Shown here piece after piece: positions 8,075 through 16,618 of a stretch of 64,000 nucleotides of DNA. Each line of letters begins with the position of its first letter. Position 1 is the stretch's first letter. Position numbers and translations under genes: made by a program. Below the pieces are notes generated by a model that had not been told where the DNA came from, did no database searches, and saw only the letters and a list, made by a program, of their open reading frames with translations. Origin of the DNA: Lysinibacillus_B sp031181585 (GTDB taxonomy: Bacteria > Bacillota > Bacilli > Bacillales_A > Planococcaceae); assembly GCF_047301505.1 (NCBI RefSeq), contig NZ_CP154840.1, positions 4,340,001 to 4,404,000 on the forward strand. Reading direction: 5' to 3'.

Positions 8075-8731
8075 TTAAAACAATTCGCCATATTCCAAAT
8101 GACGCTCTAGCTTGCGCTTTACGCGCTGAAGTGCATTGTCAATCGACTTTACATGACGGTTCAATAGTTCAGAGATTTCATTATAGGAACGTCCTTCTAG
8201 ATAAAGGGCCAGTACCTGCTGTTCGAGTTCGCTTAGTACCTCGCCCATCTTTCCTTCCAATCTGCTATACTCTTCTCTATTAATCATCAAATGCTCAGGA
8301 TTATCAGATAGCGGACTGATAATAATATCCATCAGCGTCCGCTCTGACTCTTCATCATAAATCGGCTTATCAAGCGAAATATATGAATTTAACGGTATAT
8401 GTTTTTGACGGGTAGCTGTCTTAATAGCTGTAATAATTTGGCGAGTTATGCACAATTCAGCAAATGCCCGGAATGATGCAAGCTTGTCCCCCCGGAAATC
8501 CCGGATAGATTTATAAAGCCCAATCATTCCCTCCTGGATAATGTCCTCCTTGTCCGCTCCGATTAAGAAGTAGGACCGTGCCTTCACTTTCACAAATAGA
8601 CGATATTTCGTAATTAAATAATCTAACGCATCTGTATTGCCTAAATGAACCTGTTCCACAAGTTCCTCATCTGACAGTTCTTCAAAGTGCTGTACGACTT
8701 GCAATTTTTCGCTTTTAAGCAATATTCTCAC
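8075..8731 (-). CDS. sigH: RNA polymerase sigma-H factor
   Basis: Sigma factor for the transition to stationary phase and early sporulation. The 218 residues equal B. subtilis SigH. Region 2 (DALDYLITKYRLFVK and the DIIQEGMIGLYK motif near residue 64) and region 4 helix-turn-helix (SYNEISELLNRHVKSIDNALQRVKRKLE near residue 180) are present. The gene lies between rae1 and rpmG as usual and has a probable sigma-A promoter of its own. Confidence 0.96.
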   Translation of the reverse strand: MRILLKSEKLQVVQHFEELSDEELVEQVHLGNTDALDYLITKYRLFVKVKARSYFLIGADKEDIIQEGMIGLYKSIRDFRGDKLASFRAFAELCITRQIITAIKTATRQKHIPLNSYISLDKPIYDEESERTLMDIIISPLSDNPEHLMINREEYSRLEGKMGEVLSELEQQVLALYLEGRSYNEISELLNRHVKSIDNALQRVKRKLERHLEYGELF

Positions 8732-8757
8732 CCCAGTACGCCAGAATCATTAGAAAT

Positions 8758-8787
8758 AGTATAATAGAATTGGAAAATAACGGTCAA
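8758..8787 (-). promoter_or_regulatory. Predicted sigma-A promoter for sigH
   Basis: Minus strand TTGACC (8782-8787), 18-base spacer, TATACT (8758-8763), in the 60-base gap before sigH. Confidence 0.55.
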
Positions 8788-8791
8788 TAAA

Positions 8792-9304
8792 TTATTTTAA
8801 ACCTCTACGCCACTTTTCTAGTGTTAAAGCGATATCATCCGGCAGCTGAATACGGCTGGATGGCCTACCGCTTTGTGTTTCTTTAACCTTTTGAGAAATA
8901 TTTGTCTGAATAATATCAAGTTCAATTTCAAGCTCTCTTGCAGATTTCCGTAATGCACCATGTCCAAAGACAACATTTTGTTCGGTCATGTCTGAAGTCG
9001 CAACATGAACTTGGATTTTACGGCCCTTTAATTCATTTGAAAGCTTCTCAATACGCTCGTCCGCCGTCTCGTTTTTCCGTGTATAAATGACTTCTACCTC
9101 ATGCTGTAAGTATAACTGCTCAGTACCAGGTACGAGGTGGGCATCAAATACAACGATGACACGCCAGCCCTTCACTGCTTTATATTCGGCCATTAGCTCT
9201 ACCAATCGGTCACGTGCATCCTCGAAATGTTCATCTCGCAGAGGGCGCAGCTCCTTCCACGCCCCGATCATGTTGTAGCCATCTACCAGCAAAATATTTT
9301 GCAT
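8792..9304 (-). CDS. rae1: Ribosome-associated endonuclease Rae1 (YacP, NYN domain)
   Basis: PIN-like NYN-domain endoribonuclease that cleaves mRNA in the ribosomal A site in B. subtilis. The 170 residues begin MQNILLVDGYNMIGAW, with the first catalytic aspartate in LVDGYN and another in VVFDAH near residue 54. ATSDMTEQ near residue 105 gives a further acidic site. It is 5 bases from rlmB, in the cysS-mrnC-rlmB-rae1 unit. Confidence 0.92.
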   Translation of the reverse strand: MQNILLVDGYNMIGAWKELRPLRDEHFEDARDRLVELMAEYKAVKGWRVIVVFDAHLVPGTEQLYLQHEVEVIYTRKNETADERIEKLSNELKGRKIQVHVATSDMTEQNVVFGHGALRKSARELEIELDIIQTNISQKVKETQSGRPSSRIQLPDDIALTLEKWRRGLK

Positions 9305-9309
9305 ATCCG

Positions 9310-10062
9310 TTATCCGTTCTGTTCTTGACGCTTGCGGTATACCTCATACATTAGGAGTGCCGCAGCTACGGAAGCGTTTAGCGAGGTCACATGTCCGATC
9401 ATCGGAAGGTGGTAAAGGAAATCGCATTTCTTTTTCAGCAGCGAACTCATTCCTTTCCCTTCACTTCCAATAATGATGGCAAGAGGTAAAGTTGCATCCA
9501 TTTTTCGATAGTCGGCTGATCCCTTCGCATCTGTACCTGCAATCCATACTCCGCGCTCTTTTAGCTCATCCACCGTCTGAGATAAATTTGTCACCCTTAC
9601 AACCGGAACATGCTCAATGGCGCCTGTAGATGCTTTTGCCACTACCGCAGTCAAGCCGACTGCACGTCGCTTCGGAATGATAATGCCGTGTACCCCAATT
9701 GCATCAGCTGTCCTCATAATAGATCCTAGATTATGAGGATCCTCCAATTCATCTAAAATTAAGAAGAAAGGGTCTTCCTTTTTCTTTTGTGCTGCTGTAA
9801 ATAAATCTTCCAATTCAGCGTATTGATAGGCTGCAACTGACGCAACAATTCCTTGATGATTTGCATCTGTCAGCTGTTCAACCTTTTTCTTTGGCACGAA
9901 CTGCACAAGAACACCACGTTCTCTGGCCAAATCCAGCAGTTCATTAATACCTGCCTTCTTTACACCCTCTGCAACCCATAATTTATTTATTTCACGACCT
10001 GAACGAAGCGCTTCTAATACCGGATTTTTCCCTGCGATCATTTCGCCATTTTGTTCCGCCAT
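9310..10062 (-). CDS. rlmB: 23S rRNA (guanosine-2'-O-)-methyltransferase RlmB
   Basis: SPOUT (TrmH-type) methyltransferase for 2'-O-methylation of a 23S rRNA guanosine (G2251 in E. coli). The 250 residues hold an N-terminal L30e-like substrate domain (MIAGKNPVLEALRSG) and the SPOUT knot with motifs DPHNLGSIMRTADAIG, IIIGSEGKGMS and SLNASVAAALLMYE. It is 3 bases downstream of mrnC. Confidence 0.94.
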   Translation of the reverse strand: MAEQNGEMIAGKNPVLEALRSGREINKLWVAEGVKKAGINELLDLARERGVLVQFVPKKKVEQLTDANHQGIVASVAAYQYAELEDLFTAAQKKKEDPFFLILDELEDPHNLGSIMRTADAIGVHGIIIPKRRAVGLTAVVAKASTGAIEHVPVVRVTNLSQTVDELKERGVWIAGTDAKGSADYRKMDATLPLAIIIGSEGKGMSSLLKKKCDFLYHLPMIGHVTSLNASVAAALLMYEVYRKRQEQNG

Positions 10063-10065
10063 CTC

Positions 10066-10479
10066 CTACACTCCCTTCTGCTGCTCAATAATATTTATTG
10101 CGTAATCAATGATTTGTTCTGCACGCTCTATATGTTTTAGTAAATATAAATACCCTAATACCGCTTCAAACCCAGAACTGTTACGGTATGTTTGGACATC
10201 TGTGTTTTTGGGCACTGTTCCTGACTTGGCATTACGCCCACGCCGGAAGACAGACAGCTCTTCCTCCGACAAAAATCCTTCCTCCACCATTTGATGGACG
10301 ACGATTGATTGGGCTTTTGCTGATACATATTTTGTTGCTTCTTTATGGAGTGTATTCGGCTTTACACGTCCTGCCAATAAAAGATGCTCACGGATTTTTT
10401 GTTCGAGTACGGCATCCCCCATATAAGCAAGCGCTAAAGCATTTAATTGCTTTACATCTTCAGATCGAAGTTTCATCAT
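10066..10479 (-). CDS. mrnC: Mini-ribonuclease III (MrnC)
   Basis: RNase III-like nuclease without a dsRNA-binding domain, used in 23S rRNA maturation. The 137-residue protein has the catalytic motif ALAYMGDAVLEQ near residue 16 and the second acidic segment EAVLGYLYLL near residue 105. It starts 4 bases after the cysS stop, so translation is probably coupled. Confidence 0.93.
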   Translation of the reverse strand: MMKLRSEDVKQLNALALAYMGDAVLEQKIREHLLLAGRVKPNTLHKEATKYVSAKAQSIVVHQMVEEGFLSEEELSVFRRGRNAKSGTVPKNTDVQTYRNSSGFEAVLGYLYLLKHIERAEQIIDYAINIIEQQKGV

Positions 10480-10483
10480 GCTG

Positions 10484-11884
10484 TCATCCTCGTTTCCAAC
10501 GTGTTCCCTGACGAGTATCTTCCAGTATGATATTCATACTTAACAGCTGGTCACGGATTTCATCTGAACGGGCAAAGTCGCGATTTTTCCGCGCTTGGTT
10601 TCGCTCTTCAATTAGCGCCTCAATTTCTTCATCCAGCAATTCCGCTTCAGAAGCAAGTACAATGCCAAGCACATCCCCTAGTTTATCAAATGTATTGATA
10701 AATTCCTGAAGGACAACGGCTTCTGTATTGCTTTCATTCAAATATGTGTTTGCCAGGCGTGCTAGTTCAAATAAAGCAGAGATAGCATTCGCTGTGTTGA
10801 AGTCATCATTCATTGCTGCTTCAAATTGCTCTCTTACCTCTGCAATCTTTGACAGCCATTCGTCGCTTACTTCTCCCAATCCAGCTGTCGCCGTTAGACG
10901 ATGCTGCACATTAGAATAAGCTGTGCGTAATCGTTCTAGCCCTGCCTGCGCTGCTTCCACCAAATCTTGAGCAAAGTTAATCGGATGACGATAATGAACG
11001 CTTAACATGAAGAAACGCAGCACTTGCGGGTCAATCTGTTTACGTATATCATTCACCAGCACAAAGTTCCCAAGGGATTTAGACATTTTTTCATTATCAA
11101 TATTAATATAGCCGTTATGCATCCAGTATCGGGCAAATGTTTTTTCTGTATGAGCCTCAGATTGGGCAATTTCGTTTTCATGATGCGGGAAAGTCAAGTC
11201 TTGACCACCTGCATGAATATCGATTGTATCGCCTAGATGCTCCCGGGCCATTACCGAACATTCAATATGCCAGCCTGGCCGTCCTTCACCCCATGGGCTT
11301 ACCCATTTGATCTCGCCTGGTTTAGCCGCTTTCCATAGCGCAAAATCTAGCGGATCTTCTTTTTTCTCTCCCGCCTCAATACGGGCTCCTACCTTTAGAT
11401 CGTCAATCGATTGATGACTAAGCTTCCCATAACCGTCGAACTTACGTGTACGGTAGTATACGTCGCCTTGAGATTCATATGCATAGCCTTTATTGATTAG
11501 AACCTGAATAAACTCAATAATATCATCCATGTGATCCGTTACTCGGGGATGAGCATCAGCTTTTTTGCACCCAAGAGCCGTAATATCTTCAAAATAAGCA
11601 GTAATGAACCGCTCCGTCAATTCAAATACTTCTTCACCTAGCTCATTGGCTGCTTTAATAATTTTATCATCCACATCCGTGAAGTTGGAAACGAATTTCA
11701 CCTCGTAGCCTGCATATTGCAGGTAACGTCGGACCGTATCGTAAACGATAACCGGACGCGAATTGCCTATATGAATATAATTATAGACAGTTGGACCACA
11801 TACATACATTTTCACTTTTCCCTCTTCTAAGGGGATGAATTCTTCCTTCTGCCGGGTTAACGAGTTAAAAATTTGAATACTCAT
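10484..11884 (-). CDS. cysS: Cysteinyl-tRNA synthetase
   Basis: Charges tRNA-Cys. The 466 residues are full length. HIGH-type motif GNSRP context (CGPTVYNYIHIGNSRP near residue 28), zinc ligands including the first cysteine in YVCGPT and HIECSVMA near residue 207, and KMSKSLGNF near residue 266 are all seen. AAAGGAGCAGAAACA precedes the ATG. It is controlled by the T-box upstream. In B. subtilis, cysE stands between gltX and cysS; here cysE is absent. Confidence 0.97.
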   Translation of the reverse strand: MSIQIFNSLTRQKEEFIPLEEGKVKMYVCGPTVYNYIHIGNSRPVIVYDTVRRYLQYAGYEVKFVSNFTDVDDKIIKAANELGEEVFELTERFITAYFEDITALGCKKADAHPRVTDHMDDIIEFIQVLINKGYAYESQGDVYYRTRKFDGYGKLSHQSIDDLKVGARIEAGEKKEDPLDFALWKAAKPGEIKWVSPWGEGRPGWHIECSVMAREHLGDTIDIHAGGQDLTFPHHENEIAQSEAHTEKTFARYWMHNGYINIDNEKMSKSLGNFVLVNDIRKQIDPQVLRFFMLSVHYRHPINFAQDLVEAAQAGLERLRTAYSNVQHRLTATAGLGEVSDEWLSKIAEVREQFEAAMNDDFNTANAISALFELARLANTYLNESNTEAVVLQEFINTFDKLGDVLGIVLASEAELLDEEIEALIEERNQARKNRDFARSDEIRDQLLSMNIILEDTRQGTRWKRG

Positions 11885-12124
11885 TGTTTCTGCTCCTTTT
11901 TTATAATGATATTTCTTATCCTAAGTAAACCTTTCATGGGTTTTCTAACATAGCAAAGTGTCCGAACAAAGAGTATGGAATCAAGTACTTTTACCTCTTT
12001 CACTTTTCGGGAAATTTTGATACAGCAAAAGGTGCTATTTTCTTTTTTCTTATGCGGCACGCCTAAAGGAATGCTTTGCACAGTGGAACCAGATCAATCC
12101 CATGTGAAGCCCTGATAACGATGC

Positions 12125-12385
12125 CTAAATAAAAAAACGCCTCTGCCATCTTTTGATGACAGAGACGCTTCTATAGCGCGGTTCCACTCTGACTTGAAGG
12201 TTGCCCTTCCACTTTCCTGTCCGGTAACGAGAACAACTCGACTTGCCTACTTATGTTCAGCAAAGTGCTCAAAGGTGCATTCCACAAAGGAGGGTTAGAC
12301 TACTTTCAGCCGGTGATAGTCCTCTCTACTAAACCCTTCTCTTTTGTGTACTTCTCCTTTTCTACGCTTTTTCAACCGGGGATTA
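12125..12385 (-). ncRNA. T-box riboswitch, cysteine specific
   Basis: Leader of cysS. The conserved T-box core AGTGGAACCGCG is on the minus strand near 12176-12190, just before the terminator. In the stem I region GGAATGCACC places TGC (12277-12279) in the specifier loop, a cysteine codon. Uncharged tRNA-Cys is expected to pair with specifier and T-box bulge and prevent termination. Confidence 0.9.
12128..12170 (-). terminator. T-box regulated terminator before cysS
   Basis: Minus strand GCGTCTCTGTCATC, loop AAAA, GATGGCAGAGGCGT followed by seven T; 14-base stem with G-U pairs. It competes with the antiterminator containing the T-box sequence. Confidence 0.88.
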
Positions 12386-12420
12386 TCCCCCGTTTATTCA
12401 TTTCAGTTCAATTTACATTC

Positions 12421-12448
12421 ATTTTACATAAGATTATTCAAAAATCAA
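12421..12448 (-). promoter_or_regulatory. Predicted promoter for the T-box-cysS transcript
   Basis: Minus strand TTGATT (12443-12448), 16-base spacer, TAAAAT (12421-12426), just after the gltX stop and upstream of the T-box. The TG before the -10 could help. Confidence 0.45.
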
Positions 12449-12460
12449 CCGTTTTGCTGC

Positions 12461-13921
12461 TTAACCAGCAAACTTTTCTACGCGGGCAATTACTTTTTCT
12501 TTTCCAATCAAAGCAATCGCATTTGGAAGCTCAGGACCATGTGTTTGACCCGTTGTCACAACACGGATTGGCATGAATAGGTTTTTACCTTTCGCACCCG
12601 TTTCCTTTTGCACTGCCTTGATCGCCGCCTTAATAGAATCAGCATCAAATGTTTCTAATGCTTCAAGCTGAGCTTTAAACGCTGCCATAACAGCTGGTAC
12701 TTGTTCTCCTGCTAATACTTCCTTTGCTTCGTCATTGTATTCAATTTCGTCTGCGAAGAATAGGCTTGATAGCTCAACAATTTCAGCACCATAACTCATT
12801 TGCTCATGGTAAAGAGCAATTAAATCAGCTGCCCATGCATGCTGCTCTTCTGTTAATTCCTCAGGAAGCAGTCCCGCTTTTTGAAGGTGTGGTAAAGCCA
12901 GCTCTACTACTTCCTCACGCGATAACTTTTTAATATATTGGTTATTCATCCATGTAAGCTTTGTTTTATCAAACATAGATGGTGATTTAGATAGTCGTTT
13001 TTCATCAAACAGTTTGACAAGCTCTTCCGGAGAGAAGATTTCTTCTTCACCTTCAGGAGACCAGCCGAGCAATGCAAAGAAGTTAAACATTGCTTCTGGT
13101 AAATAGCCAAGTTCCTTGTATTGTGTAACGAACTGGATGATTGACTCATCACGTTTTGATAATTTTTTACGCTCTTCATTTACGATTAATGTCATGTGGC
13201 CGTATTGTGGATATTCCCAGTTAAACGCATCAAAAATCATCATTTGTTTTGGTGTATTTGATAAATGCTCTTCCCCACGGAATACATGTGTAATATCCAT
13301 AAAGTGATCATCAAGCACAACTGCGTAATTATATGTCGGGATACCATTTGCCTTTACAAGCACCCAGTCACCAATATCTTTTGACTCGAATGATACCTCA
13401 CCGCGTACAAGATCATTAAATTTATATGTGACGCCTTCAGGTACACGGATTCGAATTGTATAAGGAGTTCCCTCTGCTTCCTTCGCTGCTACCTCTTCTG
13501 CTGTTAAATGACGGCATTTCCCATCATAAGTCGGCGCCGCTACGCCTTTCGCCTTCTGTGCTTCACGTGAAGCCTCAAGCTCTTCAGGTGTACAGAAACA
13601 TTTATATGCAGCTCCGCGCTCAAGCAATTCTTCTGCATGTTTTTTATAGATGTCCAGGCGCTCCATTTGACGATACGGTGCATAAGGGCCACCGATATCA
13701 ATTGATTCATCCGGAATGATGCCAAGCCAGCGTAAATTATCAAGCTGAGATGCCTCGCCGCCCTCCACATTACGCTCAATATCCGTATCCTCAATACGTA
13801 CAATGAATTTCCCATCATGATGTTTTGCATATAAATAGTTGAATAACGCTGTGCGGGCTCCACCAATGTGCAAGAAACCTGTTGGGGATGGCGCATAACG
13901 AACGCGAACTTCTGTTACCAT
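12461..13921 (-). CDS. gltX: Glutamyl-tRNA synthetase
   Basis: Charges tRNA-Glu and, in Bacillota without GlnRS, also tRNA-Gln for later amidation (family knowledge). The 486 residues contain the HIGH-type motif APSPTGFLHIGGARTALFNY near residue 9 and KLSKR near residue 253. It follows ispF by 120 bases in the conserved order. The protein ends in VIARVEKFAG. Confidence 0.97.
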   Translation of the reverse strand: MVTEVRVRYAPSPTGFLHIGGARTALFNYLYAKHHDGKFIVRIEDTDIERNVEGGEASQLDNLRWLGIIPDESIDIGGPYAPYRQMERLDIYKKHAEELLERGAAYKCFCTPEELEASREAQKAKGVAAPTYDGKCRHLTAEEVAAKEAEGTPYTIRIRVPEGVTYKFNDLVRGEVSFESKDIGDWVLVKANGIPTYNYAVVLDDHFMDITHVFRGEEHLSNTPKQMMIFDAFNWEYPQYGHMTLIVNEERKKLSKRDESIIQFVTQYKELGYLPEAMFNFFALLGWSPEGEEEIFSPEELVKLFDEKRLSKSPSMFDKTKLTWMNNQYIKKLSREEVVELALPHLQKAGLLPEELTEEQHAWAADLIALYHEQMSYGAEIVELSSLFFADEIEYNDEAKEVLAGEQVPAVMAAFKAQLEALETFDADSIKAAIKAVQKETGAKGKNLFMPIRVVTTGQTHGPELPNAIALIGKEKVIARVEKFAG

Positions 13922-14041
13922 AAAATTGCCTCCTAAATACTGTCTTGACGACCTTAAAATTTACTTTGTCCATTTTACCACTGCAATTTATTAAATAAAA
14001 GTAGCGTGTGCCGAAATTCTTCCCAACACACGCTTGCTTCA

Positions 14042-14518
14042 TTACTTCTTGATCAATAAAATTGTTGCCAACGAGGCAATCCCTTCTTCGCGGCCAGTAA
14101 AGCCAAGCTTTTCTGTAGTTGTAGCTTTCACATTTACTTGAGATGGATCTGCATTTAATAATTCAGCAATACGATTTTTTATTGGTTCGATGTAAGGAGC
14201 CATTTTAGGGCGCTGTGCAATGATTGTCGCATCTACATTTCCAAGTACATACCCTTTATCCTCTACTATCTTCCAAATATATTGTAAAAGCTTTGCTGAG
14301 TCAGCATCCTTCCACTCCGGGTCTGTATCCGGGAAGTGCCGGCCGATATCACCTTCACCAATCGCGCCTAACGCTGCATCCGTAATTGTATGTAGCAATA
14401 CATCCGCATCCGAGTGACCAAGCAATCCGCGATCATGCGGAATCTCAATTCCACCTAAAATTAATTTACGCCCCTCTGCAAAAGCATGGACGTCATATCC
14501 TTGTCCTACACGAAACAT
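14042..14518 (-). CDS. ispF: 2-C-methyl-D-erythritol 2,4-cyclodiphosphate synthase
   Basis: Fifth step of the MEP isoprenoid pathway. The 158 residues hold the zinc-site motif GYDVHAF near residue 7 (Asp-His), GHSDADVLLH near residue 33 and ATTTEKLGFTGREEGI near the C-terminus. It starts 10 bases after the ispD stop, forming the usual ispDF pair. Confidence 0.97.
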   Translation of the reverse strand: MFRVGQGYDVHAFAEGRKLILGGIEIPHDRGLLGHSDADVLLHTITDAALGAIGEGDIGRHFPDTDPEWKDADSAKLLQYIWKIVEDKGYVLGNVDATIIAQRPKMAPYIEPIKNRIAELLNADPSQVNVKATTTEKLGFTGREEGIASLATILLIKK

Positions 14519-14528
14519 ACATATCCTC

Positions 14529-15227
14529 CTACTTGGCTCTTGCCTTTAGAATGGCCTCACCAAAAATTAAATCTTCCTGTGTCGTCATTTTAACATTTTC
14601 ATAATTGCTTTCGACAATGCGCACCTCATGACCAAGGCGCTCTACGAGCATGGCTTCATCTGTGCCTAGAAAGCCAACCTTCTCCGCCACATCTTCTGCT
14701 TCTACCAAAAGATCAAAACGAAATGCCTGCGGGGTTTGAATCATCCAAAGGCTATCTCGGTCGATAGTTTCTTTAATGATTCCTTTTCGTACAATTTTCA
14801 TCGTATCCTTAGCCCGCACACCTGCAATAGCAGCCCCTTTTTCGTAGGCTGTGTTCGCAAGTTCAGCGATAATCGGCTTGGTAATGAACGGCCGCGCCGC
14901 ATCATGGACAAGAACGATCTCTACATCTTTCATTTCCTTTATACAGGAATGAACAGAATGTTGACGCTCTGCCCCACCTGTAGGTAAGCCTTTAATTTTT
15001 GTAATATTGTATTTTGTAATCATTGATTTTATATAATCACGTTCTGAATCTTTTACAGCAAGCCAAATTCCCGAACACGCTTCATCCTGCTCGAAAACAA
15101 GCAATGTATGAATGAGGATGGGCTTATCCATCAATTGTAAAAACAGTTTGTTCTGCCCTGCCCCCATACGTTTGCCACTCCCGGCCGCCGGTAATACTAC
15201 TTCATACTGCACCTTTTCACTTCCCAC
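14529..15227 (-). CDS. ispD: 2-C-methyl-D-erythritol 4-phosphate cytidylyltransferase
   Basis: Third step of the MEP pathway, CTP-dependent. The nucleotide-binding motif LPAAGSGKRMGAGQNKLF lies at the N-terminus, with VHDAARPF near residue 100. The start is chosen as GTG at 15227, six bases after GAGG and one base after the stop of the upstream PIN-domain gene; a second GTG at 15212 gives a start closer to the usual IspD N-terminus, and an ATG at 15251 would overlap the upstream gene by 23 bases. About 232 residues. Confidence 0.94.
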   Translation of the reverse strand: MGSEKVQYEVVLPAAGSGKRMGAGQNKLFLQLMDKPILIHTLLVFEQDEACSGIWLAVKDSERDYIKSMITKYNITKIKGLPTGGAERQHSVHSCIKEMKDVEIVLVHDAARPFITKPIIAELANTAYEKGAAIAGVRAKDTMKIVRKGIIKETIDRDSLWMIQTPQAFRFDLLVEAEDVAEKVGFLGTDEAMLVERLGHEVRIVESNYENVKMTTQEDLIFGEAILKARAK

Positions 15228-15228
15228 T

Positions 15229-16308
15229 CTATTCCTCTTTCGGCTTTGCAAAAATCATACGCCCGGCAGATGTTTGCAAGACACTTGTAACTGTTACGGT
15301 AATTGCTTGACCAATGTAAGCTCGACCGCCCTCTACCACAATCATTGTACCATCATCAAGATAAGCTACTCCTTGATTGTGCTCTTTTCCATCTTTAATT
15401 ACCACGACCTGCATATCTTCGCCAGGAATAACTACAGGCTTGACTGCATTCGCTAAATCGTTAATATTTAATACCTCTACTCGATGAAGCTCACATACTT
15501 TATTAAGATTAAAATCATTTGTTAAAATCTGTGCATCCATCTGTTTAGCAAGCCGTACCAGCTTTAAATCGACCTCCGCCACATCATCAAAATCATCCTC
15601 GACAATGAGCACTTTAGACTGCCGTTCATCCTGCAGCCTTTTTAGGATATCTAGCCCTCTTCTTCCTCTTGTACGCTTCAATGTATCCGAAGAATCGGCA
15701 ATATGCTGCAGTTCTGTTAGGACAAATTGAGGGACTACTAATATCCCTTCCACAAAACCTGTTTCTGAAATATCTGCTATGCGTCCATCAATAATTACAC
15801 TTGTATCGAGCAGCTTCTGAGATAATTTTATTTCCTGCTCACCTTGCTTCTTCTTTGAGGCCGATCCTGTGCGTGTAAATAATTGCAGCAGTTCGTCTCG
15901 TTTATTAAACCCGACTCGGAAACCTAAATAACCTAAAACAATCGAAAGAATGATTGGAAGTACTTCAAGTATTTCCGAGATAAGCGGTAATTGGATTTTA
16001 TTAAAAGCAAAGCCTATGAGCGATGCTACACTCAGCCCAATAATCAAGCCAATTGTCCCAAACAGCAAGTCCCCGACAGGCAGCTTGAACAACACTTCCT
16101 CCATCCAAGTAATTAGTCTGACAAAATAATCGGAAAGCACAAATGATAAAACAAATAGCAGCAGTGCACCTAATAATACAGAGACATAGGCATTATTGAT
16201 CCATGGATTGGATGATAAATTAATGAATTCGTATAATGGCGGTAAAAAAACAAGACCTAACGCCCCTCCGATAAATAAGAATGCGATTTGAATAATTCTT
16301 TTTAACAT
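15229..16308 (-). CDS. PIN/TRAM-domain membrane protein (YacL type)
   Basis: Conserved Bacillota protein of 359 residues. Four transmembrane segments fill the first about 145 residues. A PIN nuclease domain follows (LLDTSVIIDGRIADI near residue 176, acidic residues through ILTNDFNLNK near residue 271), then a C-terminal TRAM domain (about 295-355) expected to bind RNA. A membrane-bound nuclease acting on RNA is inferred; no substrate is known to me. In B. subtilis this gene follows disA; here it follows radA directly. Confidence 0.88.
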   Translation of the reverse strand: MLKRIIQIAFLFIGGALGLVFLPPLYEFINLSSNPWINNAYVSVLLGALLLFVLSFVLSDYFVRLITWMEEVLFKLPVGDLLFGTIGLIIGLSVASLIGFAFNKIQLPLISEILEVLPIILSIVLGYLGFRVGFNKRDELLQLFTRTGSASKKKQGEQEIKLSQKLLDTSVIIDGRIADISETGFVEGILVVPQFVLTELQHIADSSDTLKRTRGRRGLDILKRLQDERQSKVLIVEDDFDDVAEVDLKLVRLAKQMDAQILTNDFNLNKVCELHRVEVLNINDLANAVKPVVIPGEDMQVVVIKDGKEHNQGVAYLDDGTMIVVEGGRAYIGQAITVTVTSVLQTSAGRMIFAKPKEE

Positions 16309-16517
16309 TGTCTTTCTACACCTCCCTTTCTTTCATTATACATAGTTGTGCCAATGATAGCGACGGTAAGCAATCGGGATTTACGTTACAATAGATCACT
16401 TTTTTACATTCGAAACACAATAACAATATGATATTGCAGTTGTTTTTTATCAAAGATATGATTCCCTTTACATAGGGTCTTGTGAAATCCTCCAAATATA
16501 TCTTCACTAAATGGTTC

Positions 16518-16537
16518 AGGTTCTTTAGAAAGAACCT
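16518..16537. repeat. Perfect 20-base inverted repeat upstream of yacL-type gene
   Basis: AGGTTCTTT, AG, AAAGAACCT: nine-base arms separated by two bases, in the 310-base gap where disA stands in B. subtilis. No T-run follows on either strand, so an operator or RNA stem is more likely than a terminator. The rest of 16309-16569 shows no convincing gene. Confidence 0.5.
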
Positions 16538-16569
16538 CTGCATCTACAAGTTAATACCCTTGATGTTAG

Positions 16570-16608
16570 AAAAAATGCCCGGCCTTTTTAGAAAGGTTGG
16601 GCATTTTT
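16570..16608 (-). terminator. Intrinsic terminator after radA
   Basis: Minus strand AAAATGCCC-AACCT, short loop, AGGCCGGGCATTTT then TT. Strong stem ending the ctsR-to-radA transcript; symmetrical A-run makes it possibly bidirectional. Confidence 0.8.
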
Positions 16609-16618
16609 GTGACTCATT

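Noticed and set aside
12361..12400. GGGGATAATCCCC hairpin as the gltX terminator
   Set aside because: No T-run follows and one arm base is mismatched; it is more likely the start of the T-box leader.
16316..16543. Short frame where disA would stand, as a possible disA remnant
   Set aside because: Its translation has no DisA motif and it lacks a good ribosome site.
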